Assembly (NCBI RefSeq): GCF_907164845.1
Contig: NZ_OU015430.1
Location: forward strand, 62,001-126,000
Direction: 5' to 3'
DNA length: 64,000 bases
Origin: Lysobacter luteus
Lineage (GTDB): Bacteria; Pseudomonadota; Gammaproteobacteria; Xanthomonadales; Xanthomonadaceae
The position numbers and the translations under genes are program-made. The notes under the pieces are model-generated. The model saw nothing but the letters and a program-made list of their open reading frames with translations. It ran no database searches and was not told where the DNA came from. Shown here piece by piece: positions 37,062 through 47,988 of this stretch (the first letter of the stretch is position 1; each line of letters opens with the position of its first letter).

Positions 37062-38120
37062 ATGGCAACCCGCAAGTCCACACCGGCCGTCCGCAAGGGC
37101 GCCGCCAGCAAGAGCACCACGGCCAAGAGCAGCGGCTCCGCCAGCCAGGGCGAATCCACCGCGCGCAAACAACGCGAGATCCAGGACAACGCCGAGGCAA
37201 AGGCCAAGGCGAAGTCCGGCGCGTCGGGCAGCAAGGCCAAGAAGCAGCCGGTGCAGGCAGGCGCGCGTCGGCAGCCGGCCAACCCGATGCCGGCCCAGCA
37301 CCTGGAAAAGCCCGGCAACGAACACGAGCTCGAGTTGCAGCCGCGCTACCTCGCACCCGACTACAAGGGCAGTGGCAAGCTCGATGGCATGGCCGCCATC
37401 GTCACCGGCGCCGATTCCGGCATCGGCCGTGCGGTGGCGGTGCTGTTTGCGCGCGAGGGCTGCGACGTCGCGGTGCTGCACCTGTCCGAGCACGAGGACG
37501 CCGAGGCCACGCGCCAGGCGGTGGAAGCGGAGGGCGCGCGCTGCATCGTCATCGCCGGCGACGTCAAGGACACCCGCTTCTGCGAGAGGGCCGTCAAGCA
37601 GGCGGTCAAGGCGTTCGGCCGGCTCGACGTGCTGGTCAACAACGCCGCGTTCCAGCAGCACGCCGCGCGGCCCGAGGACATCGGCGACGCGCAGTGGGAC
37701 GAGACCCTTCGGACCAACATCGGCGGCTACTTCCGGATGGTGCGCGCGGCGCTGCCGCACATGGGCGAGGGCGGCAGCATCATCAACACCGGCTCGGAGG
37801 TCGCCATCTTCGGCAGCGCGCAGCTGCTCGACTACTCGGCGAGCAAGGGTGCGATCCACGCGTTCACGATGTCGCTGGCGGCCAACCTTCTCGACCGCGG
37901 CATCCGGGTCAACGCGGTCGCGCCGGGTCCGGTGTGGACGCCGCTCAACCCGGCCGACCGCCCGGCGGAGAAGGTCGCGAAGTTCGGCAAGGACAGCGAC
38001 ATGCGTCGCCCCGCGCAGCCCGAGGAAATGTCGCCGGCCTACGTGTTCCTCGCATCGCCGGTGTGCTCGGGCTACATCAACGGCGTGATCCTGCCGGCGA
38101 TGGGCGGACCGCGCGGGTGA
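37062..38120 (+). CDS. SDR-family oxidoreductase with Lys-rich N-terminal tail
   Basis: 352 residues, about 65 longer than usual. Residues 1-65 are rich in Lys, Ser, Thr and Ala (KSTPAVRKGAASKSTTAK) and probably disordered. The SDR core follows: ELQPRYLAPDYKGSGKL, cofactor loop TGADSGIG (115-122), NNAA (193-196), Ser near 245 and YSASK with Tyr258 and Lys262. It resembles the YghA/YhdG-like group often induced by stress; the substrate is unknown. A purine-rich AAGGCGAGG precedes the ATG. Confidence 0.87.
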   Translation: MATRKSTPAVRKGAASKSTTAKSSGSASQGESTARKQREIQDNAEAKAKAKSGASGSKAKKQPVQAGARRQPANPMPAQHLEKPGNEHELELQPRYLAPDYKGSGKLDGMAAIVTGADSGIGRAVAVLFAREGCDVAVLHLSEHEDAEATRQAVEAEGARCIVIAGDVKDTRFCERAVKQAVKAFGRLDVLVNNAAFQQHAARPEDIGDAQWDETLRTNIGGYFRMVRAALPHMGEGGSIINTGSEVAIFGSAQLLDYSASKGAIHAFTMSLAANLLDRGIRVNAVAPGPVWTPLNPADRPAEKVAKFGKDSDMRRPAQPEEMSPAYVFLASPVCSGYINGVILPAMGGPRG

Positions 38121-38191
38121 CCGCCACGGCGCCTCCGCCACGGGTCATGCGTCCGCGCGGGGCGGGGCATTGAGGCCCTCGCGCAGCCGGG

Positions 38192-41100
38192 CTACTTTTC
38201 GCGCCGCCAGTTGAGCGAGCCGCGGTTCTCCAGCGTGCTCGATTCGATCTCGATGTCGAACCCGCGGCCCAGCAGGTACTTCAGCACCAGCACCTGGCCG
38301 GTGCCGAGCAGCGATACGCCGTAGCTGACATACAGCCGCGGTGACAGCTGCTTGCCGATGCCGAACACGCTGCCGCCAAGCGCGCGGCTCTGCATCACCC
38401 CGGCGTCGTCGAGGCCGATCCGTGCGCCCAGTTGCGAGGCCAGCAAGCTGCCGCCGGCAGTGAGCGCGGCACTGGCGGCGTTGACGTCGCCGCGCTCGCT
38501 GCCGGTCAGGCTCGACAGCGGACGGCCCAGGGTCAGGTAGGCCAACGCCTCGGACTGGGAGGTGGCCGGGTTCGCCCAGACCTCCGCCTCGGGCGCGCTG
38601 GCGCGGCCACCGACATCCACGCCCGCGGTGACCTCGCCGACCACGCGCTCGGCGCGCAGGTTGATGAACGGGTCGGCAATCGGGTCGTCGGACCAGTTCA
38701 GGCGGCCGCGGGCGATCCGCAGGTCCTGGCCGTAGGCGGTGTACTCGCCGCTGACGTCGAGGCTGCCGCGGGCGAGCATCTGCCGGCCCGGCCGCGCGAG
38801 GATCCGCACCCGCCCGTCGAGCCCGCCCTCCAGCCCGAAGCCATCGATCCGCACGTCCTCGCCGAGGATCACCAGCAGGTCCATCGCCAGCGGCGCGCCG
38901 GGTTCCGCCTCCGGGTCGACCGGGTCCAGCACGACCACGTCCGGCGACGCAGACACGCCCTGGTCGAGGCCCTCCAGGTCGATCCGCGCCTCGGGCACGA
39001 CGACCTCCCCGGTGAGTTCCAGTGCCTGCCCGGCGCGGTAGCTGACGCGCAGGTCGGGGCTGGCAATCGCGCGCAGCTCGCGGGTGTCGGACACCAGTAC
39101 GTCGGTGCCGCGCAGGTCGAGTTGCAGCGGTGCGTCGCCGCCCTGCCAGTCGAGCGTTCCGTCGATGTGCAGCACGCCGCTGTCCGGATTGCCGGCGGCC
39201 GACGACGACCGCACGCTGCCGGCGATGCGCGCGCTGCCATCGGGCGCCGCGTCCAGGCGCAGCGTGCCGTTGTGCAGGGTGATCGCCAGCGCCGGGACCT
39301 CGGTGCTGAAGCCGGCCAGCTGCGCCTGCCCGCCCAGCCTCGGCGTGTCGCGGGTGCCACCGAGCGACAGCCGCGCCTCGAGCCGGCCGGTCGGTTCGAC
39401 GATGTCGGGCGAGAACAGCTCCAGCCAGGTCAGCTCGTCGGTGTCGAGCGAAAGCCGGCCGTCGAGCGGGGAGTAGGCATCCCAGCCGGTGGCCAGCCGC
39501 GCGTCGATGCGGCCGTCGTCGTTGAGTACGGCGCCCAGTTCGGCCTCGATGCCTTGGGGCCGGAAGTTGGCGGTGAGTAGCAGGTCGTCGTATCGGACCA
39601 GCTCGGTACGGGCGCGCTCGCTGGTGCGGAGCCCGCCGCGGGCCGACGACAGCCGCGCCTGCCCGCTCCAGCCATTGCCGACCGGGCGCAGTTGCGCGTC
39701 GAGCGCGAGTTCGCCGCTCAACACCCATGGGCGCCCGGCTTCCGGCTCGGGCAGGTAGCCGGCCACCAGCGACAGCGGCAGTCCCTGGCCGCTGACCGCC
39801 AGCCCGTTGCGTGGCCAGTCGGCGTCGACGCAGAGCGCGCCGCCCGCGCTGGAGGCCAGGCAGGCGTCGTCCAGCCGCGCCGCGAGCGCGCCGCCGGCGG
39901 TGCTCCAGCCGTACGCGGCGGGCGCGCGCAACTGCCAGCTGGCGCCACGGGCCGGTTGCAGTTGCAGCGAGGCCAGCGTGCCGGCCCAGCGCGCGCCGTT
40001 GCGGGCGAGGTCGCCGGCCAGTGCCAGGGTGCCGATGTCGCCGCTCGCGTTGGCCTGCAGTTGCAGGTCCTCCACCGCACCGCGCGCATCGACCTGCAGG
40101 CGGTCGAGCGCGATGCCCAGGTCGAGCCCGGTCGCGTCGATGTCGAGCACACCACCGCCGCCCGTCCACGGCAATTGCCCGTCCACCTGCAGCGACGCGG
40201 CCGTCCAGTCGCCATAGCGCAGGCCGGATCCGTCCAGCCGCGCGCGGACATCGGGGGCGGTGCGCGGGCCGTCCAGGTGGACCTCGCCGTGCAGGATGCC
40301 GGCACCGTCGGGCAGCAGGTCGGCCAGTTGCAGCGGCGCGAACCGCGCATCGATGTCGAGCCGGTCGCCGACCTCACCCTGCGCCTCGATCCGGCTGCCG
40401 CCCAACGCCAGCGCAAGCTCGCCCTCGTAGCGGGTCGTGCCCCCGGCCGGCGCCGCGCCATGCATCGCGAACTGGCCGCGACCGTCGAGTGCGCGCCCGC
40501 GCAGTCGGCCGCCGAGGTCGGGTACGTCGACCGCGACGTCCAGGCCGCCGTCGGCGCGGGTGCGTCCGGTGGTCGCGATATCGCCGTTGACCGCGCCATC
40601 CCAGCCGCTGGCGAAATAGCCCGGGTCGAAGCCGGCCAGTCGCGCATCGACGTCCCACGCCAGCGACGGCGCCCAGCCGACGGTGCCGGTCGCGTCGAGC
40701 GTGCCGGTCGGCATCGCCACGGCGAGCGACTGCAGCCGCATGCGCTCGCTGTTGCCGCGGCCGTCCAGCTGCAGCGTCGCCTGCTCGCCGGCCCGTTGCA
40801 GCGTGGCGCGGCCCACCAGCGCCCACGCCTGCAGCGTGCCGGCCAGGCCGAAGTCCCCGTCGGCCTCGATCAGCGGCGACGGTGGTGCACCGGTGGCGGC
40901 CGTGCCACCCCAGCGCAGGTCGCGCGCGTTGGCGGCGAAGCGGAACGTGGCGTCGGCGGGATCGTTGAAGTCGGCGCGGCCGCGCACCCGCAGGTCGCCG
41001 TCGAACACCTGCAGGTGCAGCGGGTCCAGCTGCAGGACCTGGTCCTCGACCTGCACGCGCGACTCCTGCACGCGCGCCTCGAACGTGCCCTGGCGGACCA

Positions 41101-42157
41101 TTCCGCTGACGGTCGCGCGGCCACCGATGCCGTCGGCGCGCAGCTGCAGCGCCATCGGGGCTTCGCTCGGCGTCGCACCCGGGTCGGCCAGCAGGCCGAT
41201 ATCCAGCGCTTCGGCATCCGCGCGCAACTGCCAGCCCGGCCGGCCGATGCCCGGTGCGGTCACGACCTCGCCCAGCCCTTTGACAGCCTGCGGCGCGGTG
41301 TTGCCGCGCAGCACCAGCGTCGCCTGCAGCGGACCCGGCGCACGCCCGGCGATCGCCACGTCCATCCGCGACAGGTCGCCGCGGGCGACGAAGCCCAGCC
41401 GCGCCGGCGTCGTCGCCGACCCCGCCGGCAGCACCGCGGTTGCGACCAGGTCGGTGCGGTAGTCCTCGCGCGGCACGTAGTCACCGTGCACGGTGAAGCG
41501 GCCGCGGTCGCTGTCCACTTCCAGCGCTTCCACGTGCAGGCACCCGGCGTCGGCCACGAGGCCGCCGCGCAGGCGGGCGATGTCGATCACCGGTGCGCCT
41601 TCGCGCGTCACCGCCAACCCGTCGATGCGGATGTTACCGGCCTCAAGCGCCAGCGGCGGCGCGATCTGCGGCAGGGAGTCGGGCCAGCGCGGCAGCTCGA
41701 ACGGCTCCTCGCTGAACGGCAGGTCGAGCGTCGCCTGTTCGACCTGCAGCGCATCCAGCCGCAGCCGGCGGCCGAGCAGCGGGCTGATTGCCGGGTCCAA
41801 GTGCACGCGGTGTGCGGTGAACTCGATCGCCTCGTAGGTGAAGCGCACGTCATGCAGCGTCAGCGGGCCCGACGCCGGACCCTCGGCGCTTTCCCAGGTC
41901 AGGGTCGCGTTCCCGGGCAGGCGCTGGACGATCTGCGCGAGCAGGAACTCGCGCCCGCCGACGGTGGTGAGCAGCCAGTACAGGCCAACCACCAGCACCA
42001 GCCCCAGCGCGCCGGCCACCAGTACCGCGCGCAGGGTGAGGTAGCGCAGGCGGGCCTGCCGCTTGCGGCGCAACTCGGCGATGTGGGCCTCGCGCTCCTC
42101 GGGCGTCGGCTCGCCGCCTTGGCGGCGGCGGAAGCCGAACCTCCAGCGCGGCGCCAT
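38192..42157 (-). CDS. tamB: translocation and assembly module subunit TamB
   Basis: 1321 residues. A cytoplasmic N-terminus of about 40 basic residues precedes one membrane helix (AVLVAGALGLVLVVGLYWLLTTV). Nearly all the rest is the long beta-groove of AsmA/TamB proteins, ending in the TamB (DUF490) domain with GLDGRVRILARPGRQMLARGSLDVSGEYTAYGQDLRIARGRL and the terminal GFDIEIESSTLENRGSLNWRREK. TamB spans the periplasm, works with TamA in outer membrane assembly and is implicated in phospholipid transport. Its ATG overlaps the tamA stop by one base (TGATG). Confidence 0.96.
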   Translation of the reverse strand: MAPRWRFGFRRRQGGEPTPEEREAHIAELRRKRQARLRYLTLRAVLVAGALGLVLVVGLYWLLTTVGGREFLLAQIVQRLPGNATLTWESAEGPASGPLTLHDVRFTYEAIEFTAHRVHLDPAISPLLGRRLRLDALQVEQATLDLPFSEEPFELPRWPDSLPQIAPPLALEAGNIRIDGLAVTREGAPVIDIARLRGGLVADAGCLHVEALEVDSDRGRFTVHGDYVPREDYRTDLVATAVLPAGSATTPARLGFVARGDLSRMDVAIAGRAPGPLQATLVLRGNTAPQAVKGLGEVVTAPGIGRPGWQLRADAEALDIGLLADPGATPSEAPMALQLRADGIGGRATVSGMVRQGTFEARVQESRVQVEDQVLQLDPLHLQVFDGDLRVRGRADFNDPADATFRFAANARDLRWGGTAATGAPPSPLIEADGDFGLAGTLQAWALVGRATLQRAGEQATLQLDGRGNSERMRLQSLAVAMPTGTLDATGTVGWAPSLAWDVDARLAGFDPGYFASGWDGAVNGDIATTGRTRADGGLDVAVDVPDLGGRLRGRALDGRGQFAMHGAAPAGGTTRYEGELALALGGSRIEAQGEVGDRLDIDARFAPLQLADLLPDGAGILHGEVHLDGPRTAPDVRARLDGSGLRYGDWTAASLQVDGQLPWTGGGGVLDIDATGLDLGIALDRLQVDARGAVEDLQLQANASGDIGTLALAGDLARNGARWAGTLASLQLQPARGASWQLRAPAAYGWSTAGGALAARLDDACLASSAGGALCVDADWPRNGLAVSGQGLPLSLVAGYLPEPEAGRPWVLSGELALDAQLRPVGNGWSGQARLSSARGGLRTSERARTELVRYDDLLLTANFRPQGIEAELGAVLNDDGRIDARLATGWDAYSPLDGRLSLDTDELTWLELFSPDIVEPTGRLEARLSLGGTRDTPRLGGQAQLAGFSTEVPALAITLHNGTLRLDAAPDGSARIAGSVRSSSAAGNPDSGVLHIDGTLDWQGGDAPLQLDLRGTDVLVSDTRELRAIASPDLRVSYRAGQALELTGEVVVPEARIDLEGLDQGVSASPDVVVLDPVDPEAEPGAPLAMDLLVILGEDVRIDGFGLEGGLDGRVRILARPGRQMLARGSLDVSGEYTAYGQDLRIARGRLNWSDDPIADPFINLRAERVVGEVTAGVDVGGRASAPEAEVWANPATSQSEALAYLTLGRPLSSLTGSERGDVNAASAALTAGGSLLASQLGARIGLDDAGVMQSRALGGSVFGIGKQLSPRLYVSYGVSLLGTGQVLVLKYLLGRGFDIEIESSTLENRGSLNWRREK

Positions 42158-43953
42158 CAGAGGTCCGCCCCGACGCTGAGGTAGATCTCGAACGACGAGT
42201 CCGGATCATCCAGCCCGTGTGCGACGTCGATCCGCACCGGTCCGACCGGCGAGCGCCAGCGCACGCCGGCGCCGACGCCGCTGCGCAGGTCGGGATCGCT
42301 GTTGAACGCACTGCCGGTGTCGGCGAACACCGCCGCGCCCCAGCTCTCGTTGAAGTAGTGCTCGAACTCGACGCTGCCGGTAACCACGTTCTTGGCGCCC
42401 AGCGCGTACAACCGGCCGTCGGCGCCTTCGATCCGTGGGCCGACCTCGCGCCAGCCGTAGCCACGGATGCTGCCCGCGCCGCCGGCGAAGAAGCGCAGGC
42501 TCGGCGGCAGGTCGACCAGGGCGTTGGTGTAGGTGTGGCCCAGCTCGCCGCGCACGATCAGCCGGTTGTCCGCGCCGACGCCGCGGAACCAGTGGGCGGT
42601 CGCGCGCATCTGGGCGAAGTTGGCGTCCGAGCCGGCGCCTTCGATGCCGCCGCGGAGCATCAGCGTCCCGGCCCGCCCGTCGACCGGGAACACCGGGTTG
42701 TCGGCGTCGACATACTCGGCCCGCAGCGAGGGATAGGTGTAGGTCGCGTAGCGGTAGTCGGGCAGCGTCGCCGGGTCGCCGTCGTCCTCGCCGACGTACG
42801 CCCAGCGCTCGCGCAACGCATGCAACGACGCGATGGCGGTGAGGTAGCGGTTGATCTCGCCGCTGCGGCTGCCGACGAATTCGATCCGCCGGCTATCCAT
42901 GAAGTCGGTCTGTTCGTCGGCGGCCTGCGCGCTGATGGTGTACCAGCCGTCCAGCCACGCGAAGGCCGGGATCCGGTACTGCAGGGTCAGGGTCTTGCGC
43001 CGCTGCGCCCAGTCCAGTTGCGCGAGTGCCTTGTGGCCGCGGTCGTTGAGGTAGCGCCGCTCCAGCCCGAGCCGGACGCCGGCGCCGCTGTCGGTGCCGT
43101 AGCTCAGGCCGGCGGTGTAGATGCTGCGCTTGGCCGGCGTCAGCGTGACGGTCACCGGCACGTCGTTGCCGACCGCATCGGCCGGCCGCGGCTGGATGTC
43201 GATGCTGGCGAAATAGTCCAGCCGCGCCAGCGACTCGCGCAGGCGGTCGAGCTTGCCCTGGTGGTAGTAGCTGCCTTCCTCCCAGTACACCAGCCGCTCG
43301 ATCAGCGAGGGCCGGATGATGCGGCGGGTCTGCTCGAATTCTACCGGCCCCATGTCGTAGCGCTGGCCGCTGGTCCAGACCAGGTCGATGTCGGCGGCGT
43401 TCTCGGCACGCGTCACCTCGACCCGCCGGCTGGCGAAATCGGCGTCGAAATAACCGCGCACCGCCAGCCGCCGGCTGATGGTGTTCTTGCTGGCCTCGTA
43501 CACGGCGTGGTCGAACACGTCGCCCGCCTGCGGGCGGAATTCGGCCAGGTCCTCGCGCAGGTAACGGTCGCGGCCGCCCTCGCCGATGATCGCGACGTGG
43601 TGGTCGCGCACGCGCACCGGTTCGCCGGGGTCGACCGTGATCGTCACGGTGACCGGGGCGCCGTTGCCGTTGCGGCTGCGCTCGACCTCGATCCGTGGCG
43701 AGTAATAGCCGAACGGTTCCAGCGCCTCGCGGGTCTCGTTGTCGGCCTCCCGCACCAGGTACGCCAGGCGCCGACCCGACAGTTCGCGGCCCTGCGCCTG
43801 AACCAGCGACAGCGCCGCGAGCACGTTGGCGGTCGCCTCCTCGTCCAGGCCCACCACCTCCACCTGGCCCACCTGGGCGGCGCGGACGGTGCCCGGAAGC
43901 ACCGCGCTGGCGAGCAGGCACAGCGCGACGGTGATGCGGTGGGGGAAGGGCAT
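42157..43953 (-). CDS. tamA: translocation and assembly module outer membrane protein TamA
   Basis: 598 residues with a 25-residue signal peptide ending GTVRA. Three POTRA domains (about 28-270) lead into an Omp85 16-strand barrel; RFFAGGAGSIRGYGWREVGP is the conserved lid-loop motif and the C-terminus SSFEIYLSVGADL suits outer membrane insertion. It forms the TAM complex with TamB. ATG 43953 was chosen because it begins the signal peptide and TATCCT lies 6 nt upstream, suggesting leaderless transcription. Confidence 0.95.
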   Translation of the reverse strand: MPFPHRITVALCLLASAVLPGTVRAAQVGQVEVVGLDEEATANVLAALSLVQAQGRELSGRRLAYLVREADNETREALEPFGYYSPRIEVERSRNGNGAPVTVTITVDPGEPVRVRDHHVAIIGEGGRDRYLREDLAEFRPQAGDVFDHAVYEASKNTISRRLAVRGYFDADFASRRVEVTRAENAADIDLVWTSGQRYDMGPVEFEQTRRIIRPSLIERLVYWEEGSYYHQGKLDRLRESLARLDYFASIDIQPRPADAVGNDVPVTVTLTPAKRSIYTAGLSYGTDSGAGVRLGLERRYLNDRGHKALAQLDWAQRRKTLTLQYRIPAFAWLDGWYTISAQAADEQTDFMDSRRIEFVGSRSGEINRYLTAIASLHALRERWAYVGEDDGDPATLPDYRYATYTYPSLRAEYVDADNPVFPVDGRAGTLMLRGGIEGAGSDANFAQMRATAHWFRGVGADNRLIVRGELGHTYTNALVDLPPSLRFFAGGAGSIRGYGWREVGPRIEGADGRLYALGAKNVVTGSVEFEHYFNESWGAAVFADTGSAFNSDPDLRSGVGAGVRWRSPVGPVRIDVAHGLDDPDSSFEIYLSVGADL

Positions 43954-43959
43954 CGGCGC

Positions 43960-43965
43960 AGGATA
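43960..43965 (-). promoter_or_regulatory. -10 hexamer TATCCT, leaderless tamA transcript
   Basis: TATCCT lies 6 nt before the tamA ATG on the minus strand, and no Shine-Dalgarno sequence fits between. Confidence 0.4.
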
Positions 43966-44019
43966 GCCGGTGCGCGTCAACGCGCGATTAAGGTTCGCGC
44001 GCATGCGTGTGGGGCGGAC

Positions 44020-46124
44020 TCAGCTCGACAGGTGCTCGATCGCGGCGACGCTGCCCAGCACGCCGCTGAGCCGTGTCAGCAACGCAAGCCGGTTGTTGCG
44101 GACCGCCGGGTCGTCGGCATTCACCATCACCGCGTCGAAGAACGCGTCGACCTGCGGCCGCAGCCGCGCCAACCGCCCCAACACGGCGACGTAGTCGCGC
44201 GCGTCCAGCAGCGGGGCGCTGTCGGCAATGGCGGCATCGACCGCATCGGCCAGCTCGCGCTCGGCCGGCTCGCTCATCAGCGCGGGATCGACCGCGACCG
44301 GCACCTCGGCCTCGACCTTGCGCAGGATGTTGCGGCTGCGCTTGTTGGCCGCGGCCAGCGCCTCGGCCTCGGGCAGGCGCGCGAACTCGGCGATCGCCTT
44401 GAGCCGGCGGTCGAAGTCGAGCAGCGGGCCGGACGTCGCGCCCGGCGCTGCCAGCACCGCCTCAAACTGCTGCGGGGTGATGCCCTGCTCGGCGTAGTAG
44501 CCGCGCAGCCGGTCGAAGACGAAGTCGCGCAGTTCGTCCGCATCGGCCGGTGCAGCGGCCGCCTTGCCGACCTGGACCGCGCCAACGCCGTCGCACGCGG
44601 CCGACAGCAGCGGCGCCAGTGGCAGGTCCAGCCCGCCTTCGACCAGCGTCCGCGCCAGCCCGAGCGCATTGCGCCGCAACGCGAACGGGTCCTTGTTGCC
44701 GGTCGGCTTCAGGCCCGCGGCGAACCCGCCGGCCAGCGTGTCCAGCCGCTCGGCGATCGCCAGCACCTGGCCGGTGCGCGACGGCGCGATCGCGTCGCCG
44801 CCGAAGCGCGGCATGTAGGCTTGGTCGATCGCATCGGCAACCTCGACCGGTTCGTTCTCGACCGCGGCGTAATAACGCCCGGCGATGCCCTGCAGCTCCG
44901 GGAACTCGCCGACCAGGCGCGACTGCAGGTCCGCCTTCGACAGCACGGCCGCGCGCCGCGCCAGCGCCGGGTCGACCCCGGCCTGGCCGGCGATCGCCTC
45001 GGCCAGCGCCGCCACCCGCGCAACCTTGTCGGCAATGCTTCCGAGCTGCTGCTGGTAGGTGACCGTCCGCAGGCCTTCGTTCATGGACGCCAGCCCCTGC
45101 TTCATGTCCTCCACGAAGAAGAACCGGGCGTCGGCGAAGCGCGGGCGGATCACGCGCTCGTAGCCCTGCCGCACCTGGGTGAGGTCGCGGCTCTCGATAT
45201 TGGCGATGCCCACGAAGTGCTCGCTCAACCGGCCGTCGGCATCGAGCACCGGGAAGAACTTCTGGTTGGTCTCCATCGTCGCGATCAACGCCTCGGACGG
45301 CACCGCCAGGAACGCGGGGTCGAAACTGCAGGCGACCGCGCTGGGCCACTCGGTCAGGCCGTTGACCTCCTCCAGGATCCCGGCATCGATGCGCGCGGTG
45401 CCGCCCGCTCCGCGTGCCGCGGCCTCGACCTCGGCGACGATGCGCGCGCGGCGCTCGTCAGGGTCGGCCAGCACCTTCGCGCCGCGCAGCGCCTCGACGT
45501 AGTCGCCAGGCGCGCCGATCCAGACCGGCTTGTCATGCATGAAGCGGTGTCCGCGGCTCATGCGGTCGCTGCGCACGCCCAGCAGGCCGGCGTCGACCAC
45601 GTCGCGCCCGAGCAGCACCACCAGCCAGTGCACCGGCCGGGCGAAACCGTACGCGTGCGCGCCCCAGCGCATCGGCTTGGGGATCGGCATCGCCGCGACC
45701 GCGTCGGTGACGATCGCCTCGAGCAGGTCGGCGGTCGCCGCACCCGGCGTGGTGGAGCGGTGGACGAAGCGTTCGCCCTTGCTGTCGGTGGTGCGCCCGA
45801 GCGCGGTCCAGTCCACCCCGGCCTTGGCGGCGAAGCCCTGCAGCGCGCGGGTCGGCTGGCCATCGGCGTCCAGCGCGATGTTGAGGTAGGGACCCAGCAC
45901 CTCGGAGGTCTGCTCGGGCTGGGTCGATGCCACGCCCGGCAACAGCACCGCCAGCCGGCGCGGGGTGTAGAGCGGCTTGGCCTCGCCACGTTCGAACGCG
46001 ATGCCGCGGCGCCCCAGTCCGTCCAGGATGCCGTCGAACAGCGCCTGCGCCAGCCCGGGCAATGCCTTGACCGGCAGTTCCTCGGTGCCCAGTTCGACCA
46101 GCAGCGGGGTCATGGTGGTGGTCA

Positions 46125-46128
<4 letters not shown>
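44020..46128 (-). CDS. glyS: glycine--tRNA ligase beta subunit
   Basis: 702 residues, the normal beta-subunit length. It opens with [22 protein letters not shown] and contains [49 protein letters not shown] and [26 protein letters not shown]. The C-terminal part recognises tRNA. It forms an alpha2-beta2 enzyme with GlyQ, whose stop overlaps the ATG at 46128 (ATGA). A second ATG follows directly (46125), and either could be used. Confidence 0.97.
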
Positions 46129-47072
<944 letters not shown>

Positions 47073-47100
47073 GGTCTCGGGCCCGTGGTGCAAAGCGGGC

Positions 47101-47107
47101 TAGTATA
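47101..47107. promoter_or_regulatory. overlapping divergent -10 hexamers for glyQ and the GATase gene
   Basis: TAGTAT on the plus strand (47101-47106) and TATACT on the minus strand (47107-47102) share five bases. They would serve the GATase gene (ATG 47145) and glyQ (ATG 47072). The -35 boxes are not clear. Confidence 0.45.
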
Positions 47108-47144
47108 CGGCGCGCTCCCGCCAGCCCCCTTCCGCGAAGTCCGA

Positions 47145-47885
47145 ATGACCGCACCGTCCACCGCTCCCTTCCTGATCATCGAGACCGGCAAGCCGGTCGG
47201 CCCGATGCAGCGCCATGGCGACTTCCCGCACTGGATCCGGGTGGCGGCCGGCATGTCGCGCGACGCCGCGGTGGTAGTCGACGTGCAGGGCGGCGAGCCG
47301 CTGCCGGTGCGCGAGGGATTTGCCGGCGTCATCGTCACCGGCTCGGGGGCGATGGTCACCGAGCGGCTGGACTGGAGCGAGGCCACCGCGGCCTGGCTGC
47401 GAGAGGCCGCCCACGCGGGCCTGCCCCTCTTCGGCATCTGCTACGGCCACCAGCTGCTGGCGCACGCGCTTGGCGGCGAGGTCGGCAACAACCCGGCCGG
47501 GCGCGAGATGGGCACGGTCGAGGTCGAACTGCTGCCGGCCGCATCCGACGACGCGCTGCTGGCGCCGTTGCCGGCGCGTTTCGACGCGCAACTGACCCAT
47601 ATGCAGTCGGTGCTGCGCGTGCCCGACGGTGCCATCGTGCTGGCCCGATCGGCGGGCGACCCGTGCCAGGCGTTCCGCTGGGGCGAGGCGGCCTGGGGCG
47701 TGCAGTTCCATCCCGAATTCAGCGCGACCCACATGCGCGGCTACATCCAGGCCCGCAAGGTCCCGTTGCAGCGCGAGGGGCTCGACCCCGCGGCGATGCT
47801 GTCGGCGGTCGGCGCCGCCCCGGAAGCGCGGCGCGTGCTGCGCCGTTTCGTCCACCACGCGCGCGGGCTGGCCCCGTCGGCCTGA
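47145..47885 (+). CDS. class I glutamine amidotransferase-like protein
   Basis: 246 residues. The catalytic triad of class I GATases is intact: nucleophile Cys99 in FGICYGHQLLAHALGG, and His189 with Glu191 in VQFHPEFS. The N-terminal IIETGKPVGPMQRHGDFPHWI is typical of the stand-alone GuaA-like group. No synthase partner is fused or adjacent, so the acceptor is unknown; gamma-glutamyl hydrolase activity is possible. Confidence 0.88.
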   Translation: MTAPSTAPFLIIETGKPVGPMQRHGDFPHWIRVAAGMSRDAAVVVDVQGGEPLPVREGFAGVIVTGSGAMVTERLDWSEATAAWLREAAHAGLPLFGICYGHQLLAHALGGEVGNNPAGREMGTVEVELLPAASDDALLAPLPARFDAQLTHMQSVLRVPDGAIVLARSAGDPCQAFRWGEAAWGVQFHPEFSATHMRGYIQARKVPLQREGLDPAAMLSAVGAAPEARRVLRRFVHHARGLAPSA

Positions 47886-47988
47886 ACGCCCCGCCCGCGG
47901 GCGGCAGGCAGTGCTAACGTTCCGGATGGCTGCGCGGTCGCGCAAGCCACTGGATTCGAACGGTTCTTCCAAGTTTCGGGGATAGGCG

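Noticed and set aside
47073-47093. Upstream TTG start for glyQ
   Set aside because: It would add seven residues not expected in GlyQ, and the ATG at 47072 gives the normal start.
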